Assembly (NCBI RefSeq): GCF_007990775.1
Contig: NZ_BJXB01000006.1
Coordinates: 62,001-126,000, forward strand
DNA length: 64,000 bases
DNA from: Deinococcus cellulosilyticus NBRC 106333 = KACC 11606
Lineage (GTDB): Bacteria; Deinococcota; Deinococci; Deinococcales; Deinococcaceae
Reading direction: 5' to 3'
The notes under the pieces were generated by a model. That model had not been told where the DNA came from, did no database searches, and saw only the letters and a program-made list of their open reading frames with translations. Shown piece by piece: positions 51,854-62,033 of the stretch (the stretch's first letter is position 1; each line of letters starts with the position of its first letter). A program made the translations under genes and the position numbers.

Positions 51854-53617
51854 ATGATGACTGTGCAACCGACTTCCGAATCTGGTCCTGGCAAGCTTCC
51901 AGGGTATTTTGCTGAGCTCTTCAGCGCGGTGACCTACCGCCGATTGTTCTACTTGATTGCGACTTTTCCCCTGGGCATCCTGTACTTCGTGGTGCTGGTG
52001 ACCGGATTTTCACTGGGCCTGGGTCTGCTGGTCCTGGTGGTGGGTTTTCCGCTCTTCATGGCAACGGTGTGGTGCATTTTGCGCTTTGCGGACACCGAAC
52101 GCGCCCTGGCCACCCTGCTCGGACAGAAACTGTACCGTGAAAAACCGATCATTCAGGCCAGTGGTTTCATGAACTGGGCGAAAGCCACCCTCAGTGATGC
52201 TGGAACCTACAAGGCCCTGCTTTACGCCCTGTTGAAATTCCCCCTGGGGATTGCTTCTTTCGTGATCGTGGTGACCTTCCTGGCCATTTCCCTGGGGTTC
52301 TTGCTGCTGCCCGTTTCCCAGCTGTTCTACCCCCTGCCCCTCTACTTTGGGGATGTGGAAATCCAGCTCAACCCTCTGGGCTGGGTGATCTGGGAAGTGG
52401 TGGCCGTGGGCGTCACCGTGCTGTCTTTGAGCCTGCTGAACCTGCTCGCCGAGGGCTGGATGCTGCTCAATCAGGCCCTCCTGACCGATTACGGCGAGGC
52501 GAAGCACGCCCAGCGTGAAGTGCAGGCCCTCAAGCAGACCAGCAGTGCCGTGGCCTACAGCGGCTCCCTGGACGACACCCTGTCGCACATCGCCGGGCAG
52601 GGCATGGAGGCGCTCGGGGCATCTGCCCTCGCCGTGACCATCAAAGAAGGCGCAAGCTGGAGGATGGGAGCATCCCGCAACATCCCGGAAACCTTCGCCC
52701 GGGCCTTCAGTGAAGCCCGCCCCAGGCTCTCCCTGCCCGACACCCTCCCGCAGGGACGTGCCCACATCGAGAAGCATTACCGCGCAGCCTGGGAGAAAGA
52801 TGTCCTGATTGAACCCCTCATCCGGGAACTGCCCGATGGAAGCCTGGTGACCGTGCCGATGATGTACCAGTCCCAGCAGCTTGGACAGCTGCATGCCTTC
52901 TACCGCAGAGGTGTGGCCCCCACCCAGCGTGAACTGGAATTCCTGGCTGCCCTTGCCGATCAGGGGGCCGTGGCCATCGAAACCTCACAGCTGATCGACC
53001 GGGTGCAGGCCCAGGCCTCACAACAGGAACGCCAGAGGCTGGCCCGCGAACTGCACGACTCTGTGGCCCAGGCCCTCTACGGCATCACCCTGGGAGCCAA
53101 GACCGCCAAAGGCTGGCTGGAACGCGACCCCCAGAAAGTCAAAGAAAGCCTGGATTACGCCATCCAGCTTGCAGAAGGGGGCACCGCCGAGATGAAAGCC
53201 CTGCTCTTCAGCCTCAGGGAAGACGCCCTCGATGAAGGGGGGCTCTGTGAAGCCCTCGCCCGACTGGCCCACGCCATGAAGGTGCGCTACGGCCTGACCA
53301 TCCACACCGAACTGCCCGAAGAACCCCAGCTTTCAGCCGTCAAGAAACACGCTGTGTACCGCATTGCCCAGGAAGCCACCCACAACGCTGTAAAGCACGC
53401 CAGAGCCACCGAGATGTCGATGGTGCTGCGCCAGACCGACCTCGGCTGGGAGATGGACATTCAGGACAACGGCAAGGGCTTTGACCTCGCAGAAATCGCC
53501 GGAGGCACCCTCGGACTCAAGAGCATGCGTGAACGGGCTGAATTTCTGGCCGGATCGATCACGGTCTCCAGCCACCCCGGACAGGGCACCCGCATTCACC
53601 TCGAATTCCCCCACTGA
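51854..53617 (+). CDS. Membrane sensor histidine kinase, NarX/LiaS-like (HisKA_3)
   Basis: 587 residues. N-terminal membrane sensor with four to five helices in two similar halves (YLIATFPLGILYFVVLVT and ALLKFPLGIASFVIVVT), a GAF-like region (~225-385), dimerisation helix with His401 in ARELHDSVAQALYG, and ATPase motifs EATHNAVKHARA and DNGKGFD. TAGAGT (51842-51847) ends 6 nt before the ATG: leaderless. Followed by a DUF4097 protein and a NarL-type regulator in one operon. Confidence 0.92.
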   Translation: MMTVQPTSESGPGKLPGYFAELFSAVTYRRLFYLIATFPLGILYFVVLVTGFSLGLGLLVLVVGFPLFMATVWCILRFADTERALATLLGQKLYREKPIIQASGFMNWAKATLSDAGTYKALLYALLKFPLGIASFVIVVTFLAISLGFLLLPVSQLFYPLPLYFGDVEIQLNPLGWVIWEVVAVGVTVLSLSLLNLLAEGWMLLNQALLTDYGEAKHAQREVQALKQTSSAVAYSGSLDDTLSHIAGQGMEALGASALAVTIKEGASWRMGASRNIPETFARAFSEARPRLSLPDTLPQGRAHIEKHYRAAWEKDVLIEPLIRELPDGSLVTVPMMYQSQQLGQLHAFYRRGVAPTQRELEFLAALADQGAVAIETSQLIDRVQAQASQQERQRLARELHDSVAQALYGITLGAKTAKGWLERDPQKVKESLDYAIQLAEGGTAEMKALLFSLREDALDEGGLCEALARLAHAMKVRYGLTIHTELPEEPQLSAVKKHAVYRIAQEATHNAVKHARATEMSMVLRQTDLGWEMDIQDNGKGFDLAEIAGGTLGLKSMRERAEFLAGSITVSSHPGQGTRIHLEFPH

Positions 53618-53635
53618 TCCTCAAGGAGCAACCCC

Positions 53636-54707
53636 ATGAAACAGATTTCAGACCAGACCCCAATGCCACAAGGCCAGAAAACCCCTTCCCAGGGACCCGA
53701 TCCCCGCGTGACCCGTGTGCTCCTCAGCCTGCTCCTGATTGTGGGCGGCCTGGCCCTCCTCAGAGGCACCCTGGGTGTGCCCGTGATCAGCAACGAGAAG
53801 GCAGAGGGCACCTATGTGGAACGCGACCTCGTTGAACCCCTCAACCGGGCGAGTGAAGCCACCCTGAGCTTCAGGACTGCGAGCACCGACATCATTCTGG
53901 AAGACAACACCACCCCCGAACTCGTGGAAGGCACCTACACCGGCCCGAAAGGGGCCAGCATGGAACGCTCAGGGTCCAACTCGGGACGGACCGCAGACCT
54001 GAACTTCCACGAGCAGTACCCCAGAGGGTACCGGGGCCCCCTGGTCCTCTTCGGAGGGACGGCCCCCAGGCTGCGCCTGAACATCAACAATGAAGTGCCT
54101 GTGCAACTGAATTTCTCCACCGCATCGGGTGAGATGAACCTGGACGCCTCCCACCTGCAACTGCTGGGCCTGAAAAGCACCTCCGCTTCAGGAGACCTGC
54201 GGGTGGTTCTCCCAGAAAAGGCCGAAATGAATGTCTCCCTGAGGACCGTCAGCGGCGAACTGCGGGTGCGCAGCGAGAACCAGGACTCAAAACAGGTGAA
54301 CGACGATGCCCGATTTGAAGCCTCCACCGTCAGTGGAGACCAGGACATCGAACTTGACCAGACCCGTTTTGAGCGGGTTTCGGTGACCGGAAACTCTGGA
54401 GAACTTAGCCTGACCCTGCCGCCCGTGAATGACCTCACCGCAGAAACCCGCACTGTTTCAGGGGACCAGCGCATCCGCATCCCCGATGGTGCATCGGGCA
54501 CCCTCACCATCCAGAGCACCAGTGGAGAGGTGATTGTGGAGCTTCCCAGCGACCTTGATGCACGCATCACCACCAGCAGTGTTTCCGGTGAAATCATCAC
54601 GGACGGCTTCACACAGCGTGGCAACAACACCTACGAGAGTGGAAATGGCACTGCAGACCTCACCATCCAGGTGAAAACCGTCTCCGGAGACATTTTCCTG
54701 AACCGCA

Positions 54708-54721
<14 letters not shown>
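53636..54721 (+). CDS. DUF4097-domain membrane-anchored protein
   Basis: 361 residues. One membrane helix (~27-46), then tandem beta repeats of the form xSASGDLRV, RTVSGELRV, STVSGDQDI, TSSVSGEI and KTVSGDIFL, a DUF4097 beta-helix. The repeats face the periplasm. AAGGAG before the ATG, 18 nt after the kinase; the end overlaps the regulator gene by 14 nt. As DUF4097 proteins often sit in LiaFSR-like envelope-stress operons, it may tune the kinase. Confidence 0.87.
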
Positions 54722-55352
<631 letters not shown>

Positions 55353-55368
55353 ATCCACCAGATTTTTG

Positions 55369-55390
55369 AAGGACAGCTCCGGCTGTCCTT
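55369..55390. terminator. Bidirectional terminator, response regulator/cutC
   Basis: AAGGACAGC (55369-55377) pairs with GCTGTCCTT (55382-55390), then T6. Confidence 0.88.
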
Positions 55391-55393
55391 TTT

Positions 55394-56116
55394 TCATCCC
55401 AGCACGGTTTTCACCACTGCCCGCACCTTCTCTTCCGAGGTGACCCAGTGCTCTTCAGAAACCCCGAATTTCAGGCGTTCCTGCACGTGCACCGGATGGC
55501 TCGCAGCCCCGGATCTGGCACTGAAATGCACCTCACGGACCTGCGTGGCCTGCAAGAGCGGGATCACATTCTGTGGGTTCACCCCACTTCCAGCAAGCAC
55601 CACCAGACGGTCTCTGGCCTGACGGACCAGAGCAGCGATCAGTTGCCTGCCCTCAAAAGCAGTGGGCTGCTGCCCGGAGGTGAGGAGGCGTTTGACCCCC
55701 AGTTCAATGAGCTGCTCCAGTGCCCGCACAGGCGTTCTGCACACATCAAAAGCCCGGTGGAACGTGACAGGCAGTCGTTTGGCTGCCTGCATGAGTTTCC
55801 CCATGGCCTGCAGGTCCACCTCGCCCTGGCTGTCCAGCACACCAAACACCAGACCATCCACCTCGGCAAAATGGCAGAACTCGATGTCCGAGAGCATCAC
55901 CTCAAGTTCATGCGGGGTGTGCAGAAAATCGCCACTGCGTGGTCGAACCATCACATGCACCGGCAGGGGACAGTGCCTTTTCACTTCACGAATGAGTCCC
56001 GCACTCGGGGTCAGGCCCCCTTCAATCAGGCTGGAGCACAGCTCAAGGCGGGTGGCTCCTCCCCGGTACGCCGCCATTGCACCTTCCAGGCTTTCCACGC
56101 AGACTTCAAATTGCAT
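55394..56116 (-). CDS. cutC: CutC family protein
   Basis: 240 residues. MQFEVCVESLEGAMAAYRGGATRLELCSSLIEGGLTPSAG, then VMVRPRSGDFLHT and VTFHRAFDVCR are CutC signatures. A TIM-barrel protein linked to copper homeostasis by older work; the true activity is unclear. TATGTT (56128-56123) ends 6 nt before the ATG. Confidence 0.92.
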   Translation of the reverse strand: MQFEVCVESLEGAMAAYRGGATRLELCSSLIEGGLTPSAGLIREVKRHCPLPVHVMVRPRSGDFLHTPHELEVMLSDIEFCHFAEVDGLVFGVLDSQGEVDLQAMGKLMQAAKRLPVTFHRAFDVCRTPVRALEQLIELGVKRLLTSGQQPTAFEGRQLIAALVRQARDRLVVLAGSGVNPQNVIPLLQATQVREVHFSARSGAASHPVHVQERLKFGVSEEHWVTSEEKVRAVVKTVLG

Positions 56117-56289
56117 GGAATCAACATAGCAGAAGGTGAGACACGCAGACGTTCAGGGCTCTGGTGGTTTGAGGTCACGCCAGAAAGTATGGGGTTGAGG
56201 ACCACGGATTTCACCGAGAATCCCGATTCACAGCCCAATCACGCTTCAATCATGCTGCTCAAACTACAGTGATGTCCAAGAGGATACCC

Positions 56290-56751
56290 ATGAACCATCT
56301 CAATGCCCGCATCATCCGAGCCGACCAGGGAAAAACCATCAATGGAGCCCTGGAAGACGTGCAACTCAAACTCACCGGGATCGACACCGACGGCAGCTAC
56401 ACCCTGGGTCTGGTGACCACCCAGGTCGGAGGCAGCATCCCCCCGCACCTTCACCACCGGGAGGATGAACTGCTGATCCTGCTGTATGGTGAACTTGAAT
56501 GCCTGACCAGCGAAGGCTGGCAGACCGCTCACCCTGGAGATGTGGTGTTTTTCCCCTCAGGGGTCATGCATGCCTACCGAAACACCGGAACCGTGGCCGC
56601 CAAGCACTGGGTGATTGCCAACCCTGCCGGGGTAGAGGCGTTTTACCAGCAACTTGCCCCCCTGCTGAACCCGAGCCCCAGCCTGAACCACATTTCCACC
56701 CTCAGCCGCAATTACGGCATTGAGTTCATGGGCGTTCTGGAGGACAAATGA
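56290..56751 (+). CDS. Cupin-domain protein
   Basis: 153 residues, single cupin. PPHLHHREDELLILLYGELECL is metal-binding motif 1, and HPGDVVFFPSGVMHAYRNTG motif 2. Possible dioxygenase, isomerase or binding protein. The start at 56290 follows AAGAGG; TACAGT (56265-56270) is the -10. ATGA overlap with a 29-residue ORF. Confidence 0.86.
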   Translation: MNHLNARIIRADQGKTINGALEDVQLKLTGIDTDGSYTLGLVTTQVGGSIPPHLHHREDELLILLYGELECLTSEGWQTAHPGDVVFFPSGVMHAYRNTGTVAAKHWVIANPAGVEAFYQQLAPLLNPSPSLNHISTLSRNYGIEFMGVLEDK

Positions 56752-56837
56752 GCCGTCCAAAAGTCCTGTCTCGCCTGATGTTTCTGGTGCTCCTGGTTTC
56801 GTCCTGGTACACCGTGTACCAGCAAGTCCTGCGCTGA
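56748..56837 (+). CDS. 29-residue membrane miniprotein, coupled to cupin
   Basis: MSRPKVLSRLMFLVLLVSSW then YTVYQQVLR, one hydrophobic helix with a basic N-terminus. It starts within the cupin stop (ATGA), implying translational coupling. Too short for confident prediction; it ends 3 nt before the convergent methyltransferase gene. Confidence 0.5.
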   Translation: MSRPKVLSRLMFLVLLVSSWYTVYQQVLR

Positions 56838-56840
56838 ACG

Positions 56841-57500
56841 TCAAATCGCCCCGATCACGGCGCACTCCCTGAAGTGGGCCTCTCCGGGCACCACCTCAGT
56901 GTGAGAGAACCCAGCCTTCCGCATCAGGGCTGCCACCTCCTCTGCGGAGAACACATGACAGGTCGCCCCCTGGCCTTCATTGGGCCAGCGGTTTCTGGGC
57001 ATGAAGGTGAGGATGAGCCGTCCCCGGGGTTTCAGGACCCGCAGGCATTCAGAGAGGACCTTTTCAGGGTCCGGCCAGAAGTACAGGGAGTGCACACTGA
57101 CGATCTCATCAAAGTGCTGGTCTTTGAAGGGCAGGCTCATGGCGTTGCCCTGCAGCACGTTGACCCGCCTGCGTGAAACATGCCTCAGGTTTCTTGCCCA
57201 TGCCATCTGCACCATGCTGTGGGACAGGTCCAGTCCGGTCACCTGTCCAGAAGTGAGTTTTTCTGCGATGCTCCCGAGCAGTGCGCCTGCCCCAGGGCCA
57301 ATTTCCAGCACCTGACTGTCCGGTTTCAGTTGCATCAATGAAAGGGTCCAGAGGGTTTCTGGGCTGTGCTGCTTCATCATGTCTCCGCCAATGAAAAACC
57401 CAGTGAGGCCCCTGGGGAGTCGGTACTGCTCATGGGTCGGGACTTTCCCGAGGGTGAGGCGGTCCAGGGTTCCGGCGAGTTTGCGTGCAAAAGTGTGCAT
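56841..57500 (-). CDS. SAM-dependent methyltransferase
   Basis: 219 residues. SAM loop QVLEIGPGAGALLGSIA, acidic loop GLDLSHSMVQMA, NAMSLPF, VLKPRGRLILTFMP. Class I, UbiE/type 11-like; substrate unknown. Preceded by GAGAGGA. It diverges from the LysR gene 57630, which may regulate it. Confidence 0.85.
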   Translation of the reverse strand: MHTFARKLAGTLDRLTLGKVPTHEQYRLPRGLTGFFIGGDMMKQHSPETLWTLSLMQLKPDSQVLEIGPGAGALLGSIAEKLTSGQVTGLDLSHSMVQMAWARNLRHVSRRRVNVLQGNAMSLPFKDQHFDEIVSVHSLYFWPDPEKVLSECLRVLKPRGRLILTFMPRNRWPNEGQGATCHVFSAEEVAALMRKAGFSHTEVVPGEAHFRECAVIGAI

Positions 57501-57604
57501 GGGGTCCTCTCTTTCAACTGTGCAGCTCCCATCAGGGCTGTCTGGTGTCCCATGATGGTAAACCCTGAACTTCCATAGAACAATCCAGAATCAACTGACC
57601 TTTA

Positions 57605-57621
57605 CATAGAAAACATCTATG
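57605..57621 (+). promoter_or_regulatory. LysR-type operator between methyltransferase and LysR genes
   Basis: CATAGA (57605-57610), 5 nt, TCTATG (57616-57621), perfect arms containing the T-N11-A core typical of LysR sites. It overlaps the -10 TATGAT (57618-57623) of the LysR gene. Confidence 0.7.
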
Positions 57622-57629
57622 ATTAACGC

Positions 57630-58502
57630 ATGGACATGGACCAGCTCAGGGCTTTCGATGAGATCGTCAGGCAGGGCAGCTTCAGCAGGGCGGCAGAACG
57701 GCTGTCCATCACCCAGCCTTCCATCAGCGTGCGGATTCAGCGCCTTGAAGACCAGCTTGGCGGAGCCCTGTTCCAGCGCAGCAGCAGGAGAATGGAATTG
57801 ACTGAACTCGGGCAGCGGTTTCTGCCTTATGCCAGACAGGCCCTTGAAGTCATGGCTTCAGGGCTGCAGATGGCAAAGCTGACCCGCAGTGGGGAACAGG
57901 GCAGGCTCACCCTGGGGGTGCTCCCCACCCTGACCACCGGACGCCTTCCGGTGGCCATACAGCGCCTGCAACGCCAGCATCCTGCCCTCAGCTTCACCGT
58001 GCACACCGGGCACAACCCACAGGTGCAGGAGATGCTCAGGGGAGGTTTTGTTCAGCTGGGACTGCTCAACCTTCCCGCAGATGGCCCTCACTTCAGGGTG
58101 CTGCAAAGGTTCGAGGACCCGCTGGTGTTGGTTGCTTCCAGAGGCCACCCTGCAGCCAGCCTGGCCCGTTTGACCCCTGAGGACCTGCAAGACCTCCTCA
58201 CTCCTTTTTTGCGCATCGACTGGAGCTGGGATGTGCGGAACTGGCAATCGGCCCATGTGCCCGTGCAGCCCGGGGATCTGGAGGTCCCTCCCATGCTGGC
58301 CCTGGACCTGCTCAGGCAGACCTCCTGTGTGGCCCTGATGCCGGAACCCTGGGTGAGGTCTGACCTGAGGGCCGGGCATCTGGTACAACTGCACGTGCGG
58401 GACCTGATGCTGCCCACCTGGGTGTGGGGGGTCTGCGTTCTGCAACATCAGAACCTGACCCTCTGGCAGGAGCATTTTGTGGAGCTGATGCAAGACCTGT
58501 AA
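57630..58502 (+). CDS. LysR-family transcriptional regulator
   Basis: 290 residues. HTH DMDQLRAFDEIVRQGSFSRAAERLSITQPSISVRIQRLE, then an effector domain. TATGAT ends 6 nt before the ATG: leaderless, with its own likely operator on the box. Divergent methyltransferase gene is the probable target. Confidence 0.93.
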   Translation: MDMDQLRAFDEIVRQGSFSRAAERLSITQPSISVRIQRLEDQLGGALFQRSSRRMELTELGQRFLPYARQALEVMASGLQMAKLTRSGEQGRLTLGVLPTLTTGRLPVAIQRLQRQHPALSFTVHTGHNPQVQEMLRGGFVQLGLLNLPADGPHFRVLQRFEDPLVLVASRGHPAASLARLTPEDLQDLLTPFLRIDWSWDVRNWQSAHVPVQPGDLEVPPMLALDLLRQTSCVALMPEPWVRSDLRAGHLVQLHVRDLMLPTWVWGVCVLQHQNLTLWQEHFVELMQDL

Positions 58503-58590
58503 GGAAAAAGTACGCAGAATGGCCTAATGTGCACAAAACCGTGAACGCTTAAGGCCGCCGTCACCTCGCAGCAAGACGCTCTTTGCTAGC

Positions 58591-61500
58591 ATGAAAACGA
58601 TTCCCATGACTGCTCTCACCTGGCATTGCACACTCTTCGGCGTTCCGACCCTTCGCTCGAGCGAACACACCCAGATCCTGGAGCGCAAGACGGCAGCCCT
58701 GCTGGCCTACCTTGCTCAGGAGGGACCCACCTCCCGATCGCATCTGATCGGCCTGCTGTGGCCGGACACCCGGGAGGCCGCAGCCCGCAACAACCTCGTG
58801 CACCTGCTGCGCAAACTGAAAACGCTCACCGGCACCGAACTCGTCACCGGTCAGGAGGTGCTCTCCCTCGCTGCAGAACTGCGCACCGATGTGGAAGGGT
58901 GCAGGGAGATGTTCACCAAGGGGGACTTTGCCCGCTTCAACAACGCCATGGGGGAATTCCTCTCCAGTCTCGTCTACGACGACTGCCCCGACCTTGAAGA
59001 CTGGATTGCCGCCGAACGGGAACAGTGGAACGAATGGCGCTCCCAGGCCCTCCTCGCAGATGCCAACCAGCTTGAGCAGTCCGGTGAGTACCTGGAGGCT
59101 GTGGCACGCATTCGGGAACTCCTCACCCTTGATCCCCTCAATGAAGAAGGCCACCGCAGACTGATGCGCCTGCAGTACCTGCTGGGGAACCGCCACCATG
59201 CCCTGGAAACCTTCCGCAAGCTCACCACACTGCTGCGAGAAGAACTGGACGTGGAACCCCTCCCCGAAACGCTGGAGCTCGCCCGCTGGATTGAACGGGC
59301 CACCCTGCCCATCCCGGCGCAGCCCAGAAACCGCCCCGGGCTTCCCCTCACCGTGCTGCGTCCACCTGCCCTGGTGGGCCGCGAACGTGAATGGGCCCTG
59401 ATGGAAAAAGCCTGGGAAAAAGGCCAGATCATCTTCCTGCGTGGAGAGCCCGGTGTGGGCAAATCCCGTCTGGCCAGAGATTTCGCTGCATCCAGAGGAA
59501 GCTACCTTGTGCTGGAGGCGCGCCCTGGCGACATGCAGACCCCTTACGCTTCTTCTGCCCGAAATGTGCGGACGATTCTGGCCCAGAATCCCGACCTGCA
59601 GCTTGAACCCTGGATCAGGCAGGAACTCTCCCGCATTCTGCCTGAACTCTCCGGTCCCACCCCCCCACCTCCCCTGAACGGCCAGGAGGACGTGCTGCGC
59701 TTCAATGAAGCCGTGCGTCAGACGGTGATCGCAGGGGGGGCAAACCTCGCTTGCTGCGTTCTTGATGACTGGCAGTACTACGATGAACTCTCCAACCAGC
59801 AGGGCGGTTACATGATCTCGGCCTCCTTTCCCCTGGAGAAAAGCGGCTTTCCCCGCTTCATTGAGTGCTTCCGCAAAGACGAGCTGTCCCCGGAAGCCGA
59901 AGAGATGCTGATCAAGCACCTCGTGGAGCCCGGACTGGCCGTCCTGATCGACGTGAACCCCCTCCCTGCGGATGAAACCCTGAAACTCCTCGCGGACCTC
60001 GGGGTGACGGTGCATCCAGGCATGCGTGAAAGGCTCAGCCAGTACTCGGGCGGCAATCCCCTCTTTCTGCTGGAAACCGTGCGCCACCTGCTGGAATCCA
60101 ACCAGCTCGCCGAGGACAGCGAACTGACCATGCCCGAAAAGGTCGGGCAGATCATCGAGAAGCGCCTGCAGCGCCTTTCCAACCCCGCCCTGCAGGCTGC
60201 ACGCGCAGCCGCAGTCCTGCAAACGGATTTTGATCTGGAGCTTGTCGCCGAATTGCTCAATGCCCCCCTGCTGGATTTCATCGGCACCTGGGATGAACTT
60301 GAGGCCGCACAGGTGGTCAAAGATGGCAAATTCAGCCACGACCTGATTTTTGAGACGGTGGTCCGGGCGACGCCAAAAGCCATTCAGCAACTCCTGCACC
60401 GCAGTGCTGCCCGGGTCCTCACCCAGCGTGGAGCCCCTGTGGCCCGTGTCGCAAGGCACTACCAGCAAGGGGGAGACTTCAAGCAGGCCGCCCCCCTGTA
60501 CCTGCAGGCCGCCAGGAATGCCCAGCAGAGCTTCGGGGTGAAGGAATCCACCCGCTACTACCTGCTGGCTGCAGAGTGCTTCCAGGAGGCCGGAAAACCC
60601 AGAGAGGCATTCCGTGCTCTGGTGGACCGGGCGGTGGCTTTCGGTCACCTGAATGAGCGTGCCCCCCGCGAAGAGGCCCTGAAGATGCTTTTCGATCATG
60701 CCCACACCCCCATGGAAAAAGCCCTGGCCCACTTCGAGCAGGCCGAGTACCACTCCACCTACCATGAGGGGCCAGAAACCGAAGCTGCTGCACGCAAGGC
60801 CATCGAGATCATCCAGCATGAACCCAAAATCACCATTGAGGAGCAGACCCTGTGGGCCAACCTGCACGCCTCGGTGGCGGTGGCCCTGTGGATTCAGCAG
60901 CAGATCCCTGAGGCCACAGAAGCCATGCGGCGTGCTGTGGACGCCCTGGAGCCCCTCGGGGAAAGCACCAGCCTGGCCGCCAACTACTCCAACCTCGCTG
61001 TGATGCTCGACCACAACGACCGTCACAACGAGGCCATCCAGTACCACATCCGGGCCTGCGCCATCCACGAGAAACTGGGTGACCTGCCCCCTCTGGCCAC
61101 CACCCTGCACAACCTCGCCGTGTCCTACTCCGAGCAGGGCCGCATGCAAGAAAGCCTGGAGATGGTCCTGCGGGCCCGCCACCTCGAACAGCAGGCCGAC
61201 GACGAGCACCGGGGCCTCGCCCTCGGATTTGCTGCAACCGGACAGGCCTACTACGAACTCGGCAACTTCGGCCTGTGCCTGGAGAACTACAATCGGGCCA
61301 TCGAAAACGCCCTGGAGGACACCTGGCACCGGGGCATGTTTGACGGGCTCAAAGGGGAACTCTACATGCAGATCGGGGCGTACGATCTGGCCCACGACCA
61401 CCTGAAGATCAGCGCAGAGTACCCCCGCATTCCCCCGCAGTACCGCAGCCGCACCCTGATCAACCTGGGCACCCTTCATCACCTGCAGGGACTCAACCCC

Positions 61501-61980
61501 AACCCTTTTTTCGAGGAGGCCAGTGAACTCCTCAGCTCCTCCCCGCGCATGATCTCAAGGGCCAGACTTTGGATCGCAAAAGCAGACACCGTGGTTCCAG
61601 AAGAGGCCCTGGAACTGGGCCAGAAGGTGCTGGCCCTTGCCCTGGAAAAAGACCTCGGAGGCACGGAGATCTCAGGTCGCACCCGTGTTGCGCAGGCCCA
61701 CTTCCGCATGGGGAACCACGCTGAGGCGCTGGAGCAGATCGAAAAAGCCTGCAGCTGGCTCACCAACTTCGAGCCTGCCCGCCTTGCCCGTGGAGAGGTG
61801 CTCTACACCCGCTGGCGCATCCGTGAAGCGCTGGGGCACCCGGGCACCCGTGAAGCCTGGCAGGCCGTTTCCGACTGGTTGCAGATGGTCCTCAGGAACC
61901 TCCCCGAGCCCTTCCATGCCAACTTCAAAGCCCGCAATCCGGTGGCAAAAGGGTTCTACCAGCACGCAGAACATGTCTGA
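58591..61980 (+). CDS. BTAD-AAA-TPR large transcriptional regulator (SARP/LAL-like)
   Basis: 1129 residues. The N-terminal ~95 residues form a winged-helix trans_reg-like domain (TLFGVPTLRSSEHTQILERKTAALLAYLAQEG, NNLVHLLRKLK). BTAD ~100-230 (YDDCPDLEDWIAAEREQW, LDPLNEEGHRRLMRLQYLLGNRHHALETFRKL). P-loop ATPase from ~265 (GEPGVGKSRLARDF). Helical TPR repeats from ~620 to the end. No LuxR HTH at the C-terminus. ATG at 58591; ATG at 58606 also possible. A terminator follows. Confidence 0.88.
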   Translation: MKTIPMTALTWHCTLFGVPTLRSSEHTQILERKTAALLAYLAQEGPTSRSHLIGLLWPDTREAAARNNLVHLLRKLKTLTGTELVTGQEVLSLAAELRTDVEGCREMFTKGDFARFNNAMGEFLSSLVYDDCPDLEDWIAAEREQWNEWRSQALLADANQLEQSGEYLEAVARIRELLTLDPLNEEGHRRLMRLQYLLGNRHHALETFRKLTTLLREELDVEPLPETLELARWIERATLPIPAQPRNRPGLPLTVLRPPALVGREREWALMEKAWEKGQIIFLRGEPGVGKSRLARDFAASRGSYLVLEARPGDMQTPYASSARNVRTILAQNPDLQLEPWIRQELSRILPELSGPTPPPPLNGQEDVLRFNEAVRQTVIAGGANLACCVLDDWQYYDELSNQQGGYMISASFPLEKSGFPRFIECFRKDELSPEAEEMLIKHLVEPGLAVLIDVNPLPADETLKLLADLGVTVHPGMRERLSQYSGGNPLFLLETVRHLLESNQLAEDSELTMPEKVGQIIEKRLQRLSNPALQAARAAAVLQTDFDLELVAELLNAPLLDFIGTWDELEAAQVVKDGKFSHDLIFETVVRATPKAIQQLLHRSAARVLTQRGAPVARVARHYQQGGDFKQAAPLYLQAARNAQQSFGVKESTRYYLLAAECFQEAGKPREAFRALVDRAVAFGHLNERAPREEALKMLFDHAHTPMEKALAHFEQAEYHSTYHEGPETEAAARKAIEIIQHEPKITIEEQTLWANLHASVAVALWIQQQIPEATEAMRRAVDALEPLGESTSLAANYSNLAVMLDHNDRHNEAIQYHIRACAIHEKLGDLPPLATTLHNLAVSYSEQGRMQESLEMVLRARHLEQQADDEHRGLALGFAATGQAYYELGNFGLCLENYNRAIENALEDTWHRGMFDGLKGELYMQIGAYDLAHDHLKISAEYPRIPPQYRSRTLINLGTLHHLQGLNPNPFFEEASELLSSSPRMISRARLWIAKADTVVPEEALELGQKVLALALEKDLGGTEISGRTRVAQAHFRMGNHAEALEQIEKACSWLTNFEPARLARGEVLYTRWRIREALGHPGTREAWQAVSDWLQMVLRNLPEPFHANFKARNPVAKGFYQHAEHV

Positions 61981-61993
61981 TCTCATGCAAATG

Positions 61994-62020
61994 AAAGCAC
62001 CCCCACGCAGGGGGTGCTTT
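61994..62020. terminator. Bidirectional terminator, BTAD regulator/FAD oxidase
   Basis: AAAGCACCCCC (61994-62004) pairs with GGGGGTGCTTT (62010-62020), with T tail. Confidence 0.88.
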
Positions 62021-62033
62021 TTCTTTCTGGCCG

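Noticed and set aside
58561..61482. Long open frame opposite the BTAD regulator (973 codons)
   Set aside because: Antisense shadow caused by codon bias; the plus-strand frame has recognisable domains and the minus frame none.
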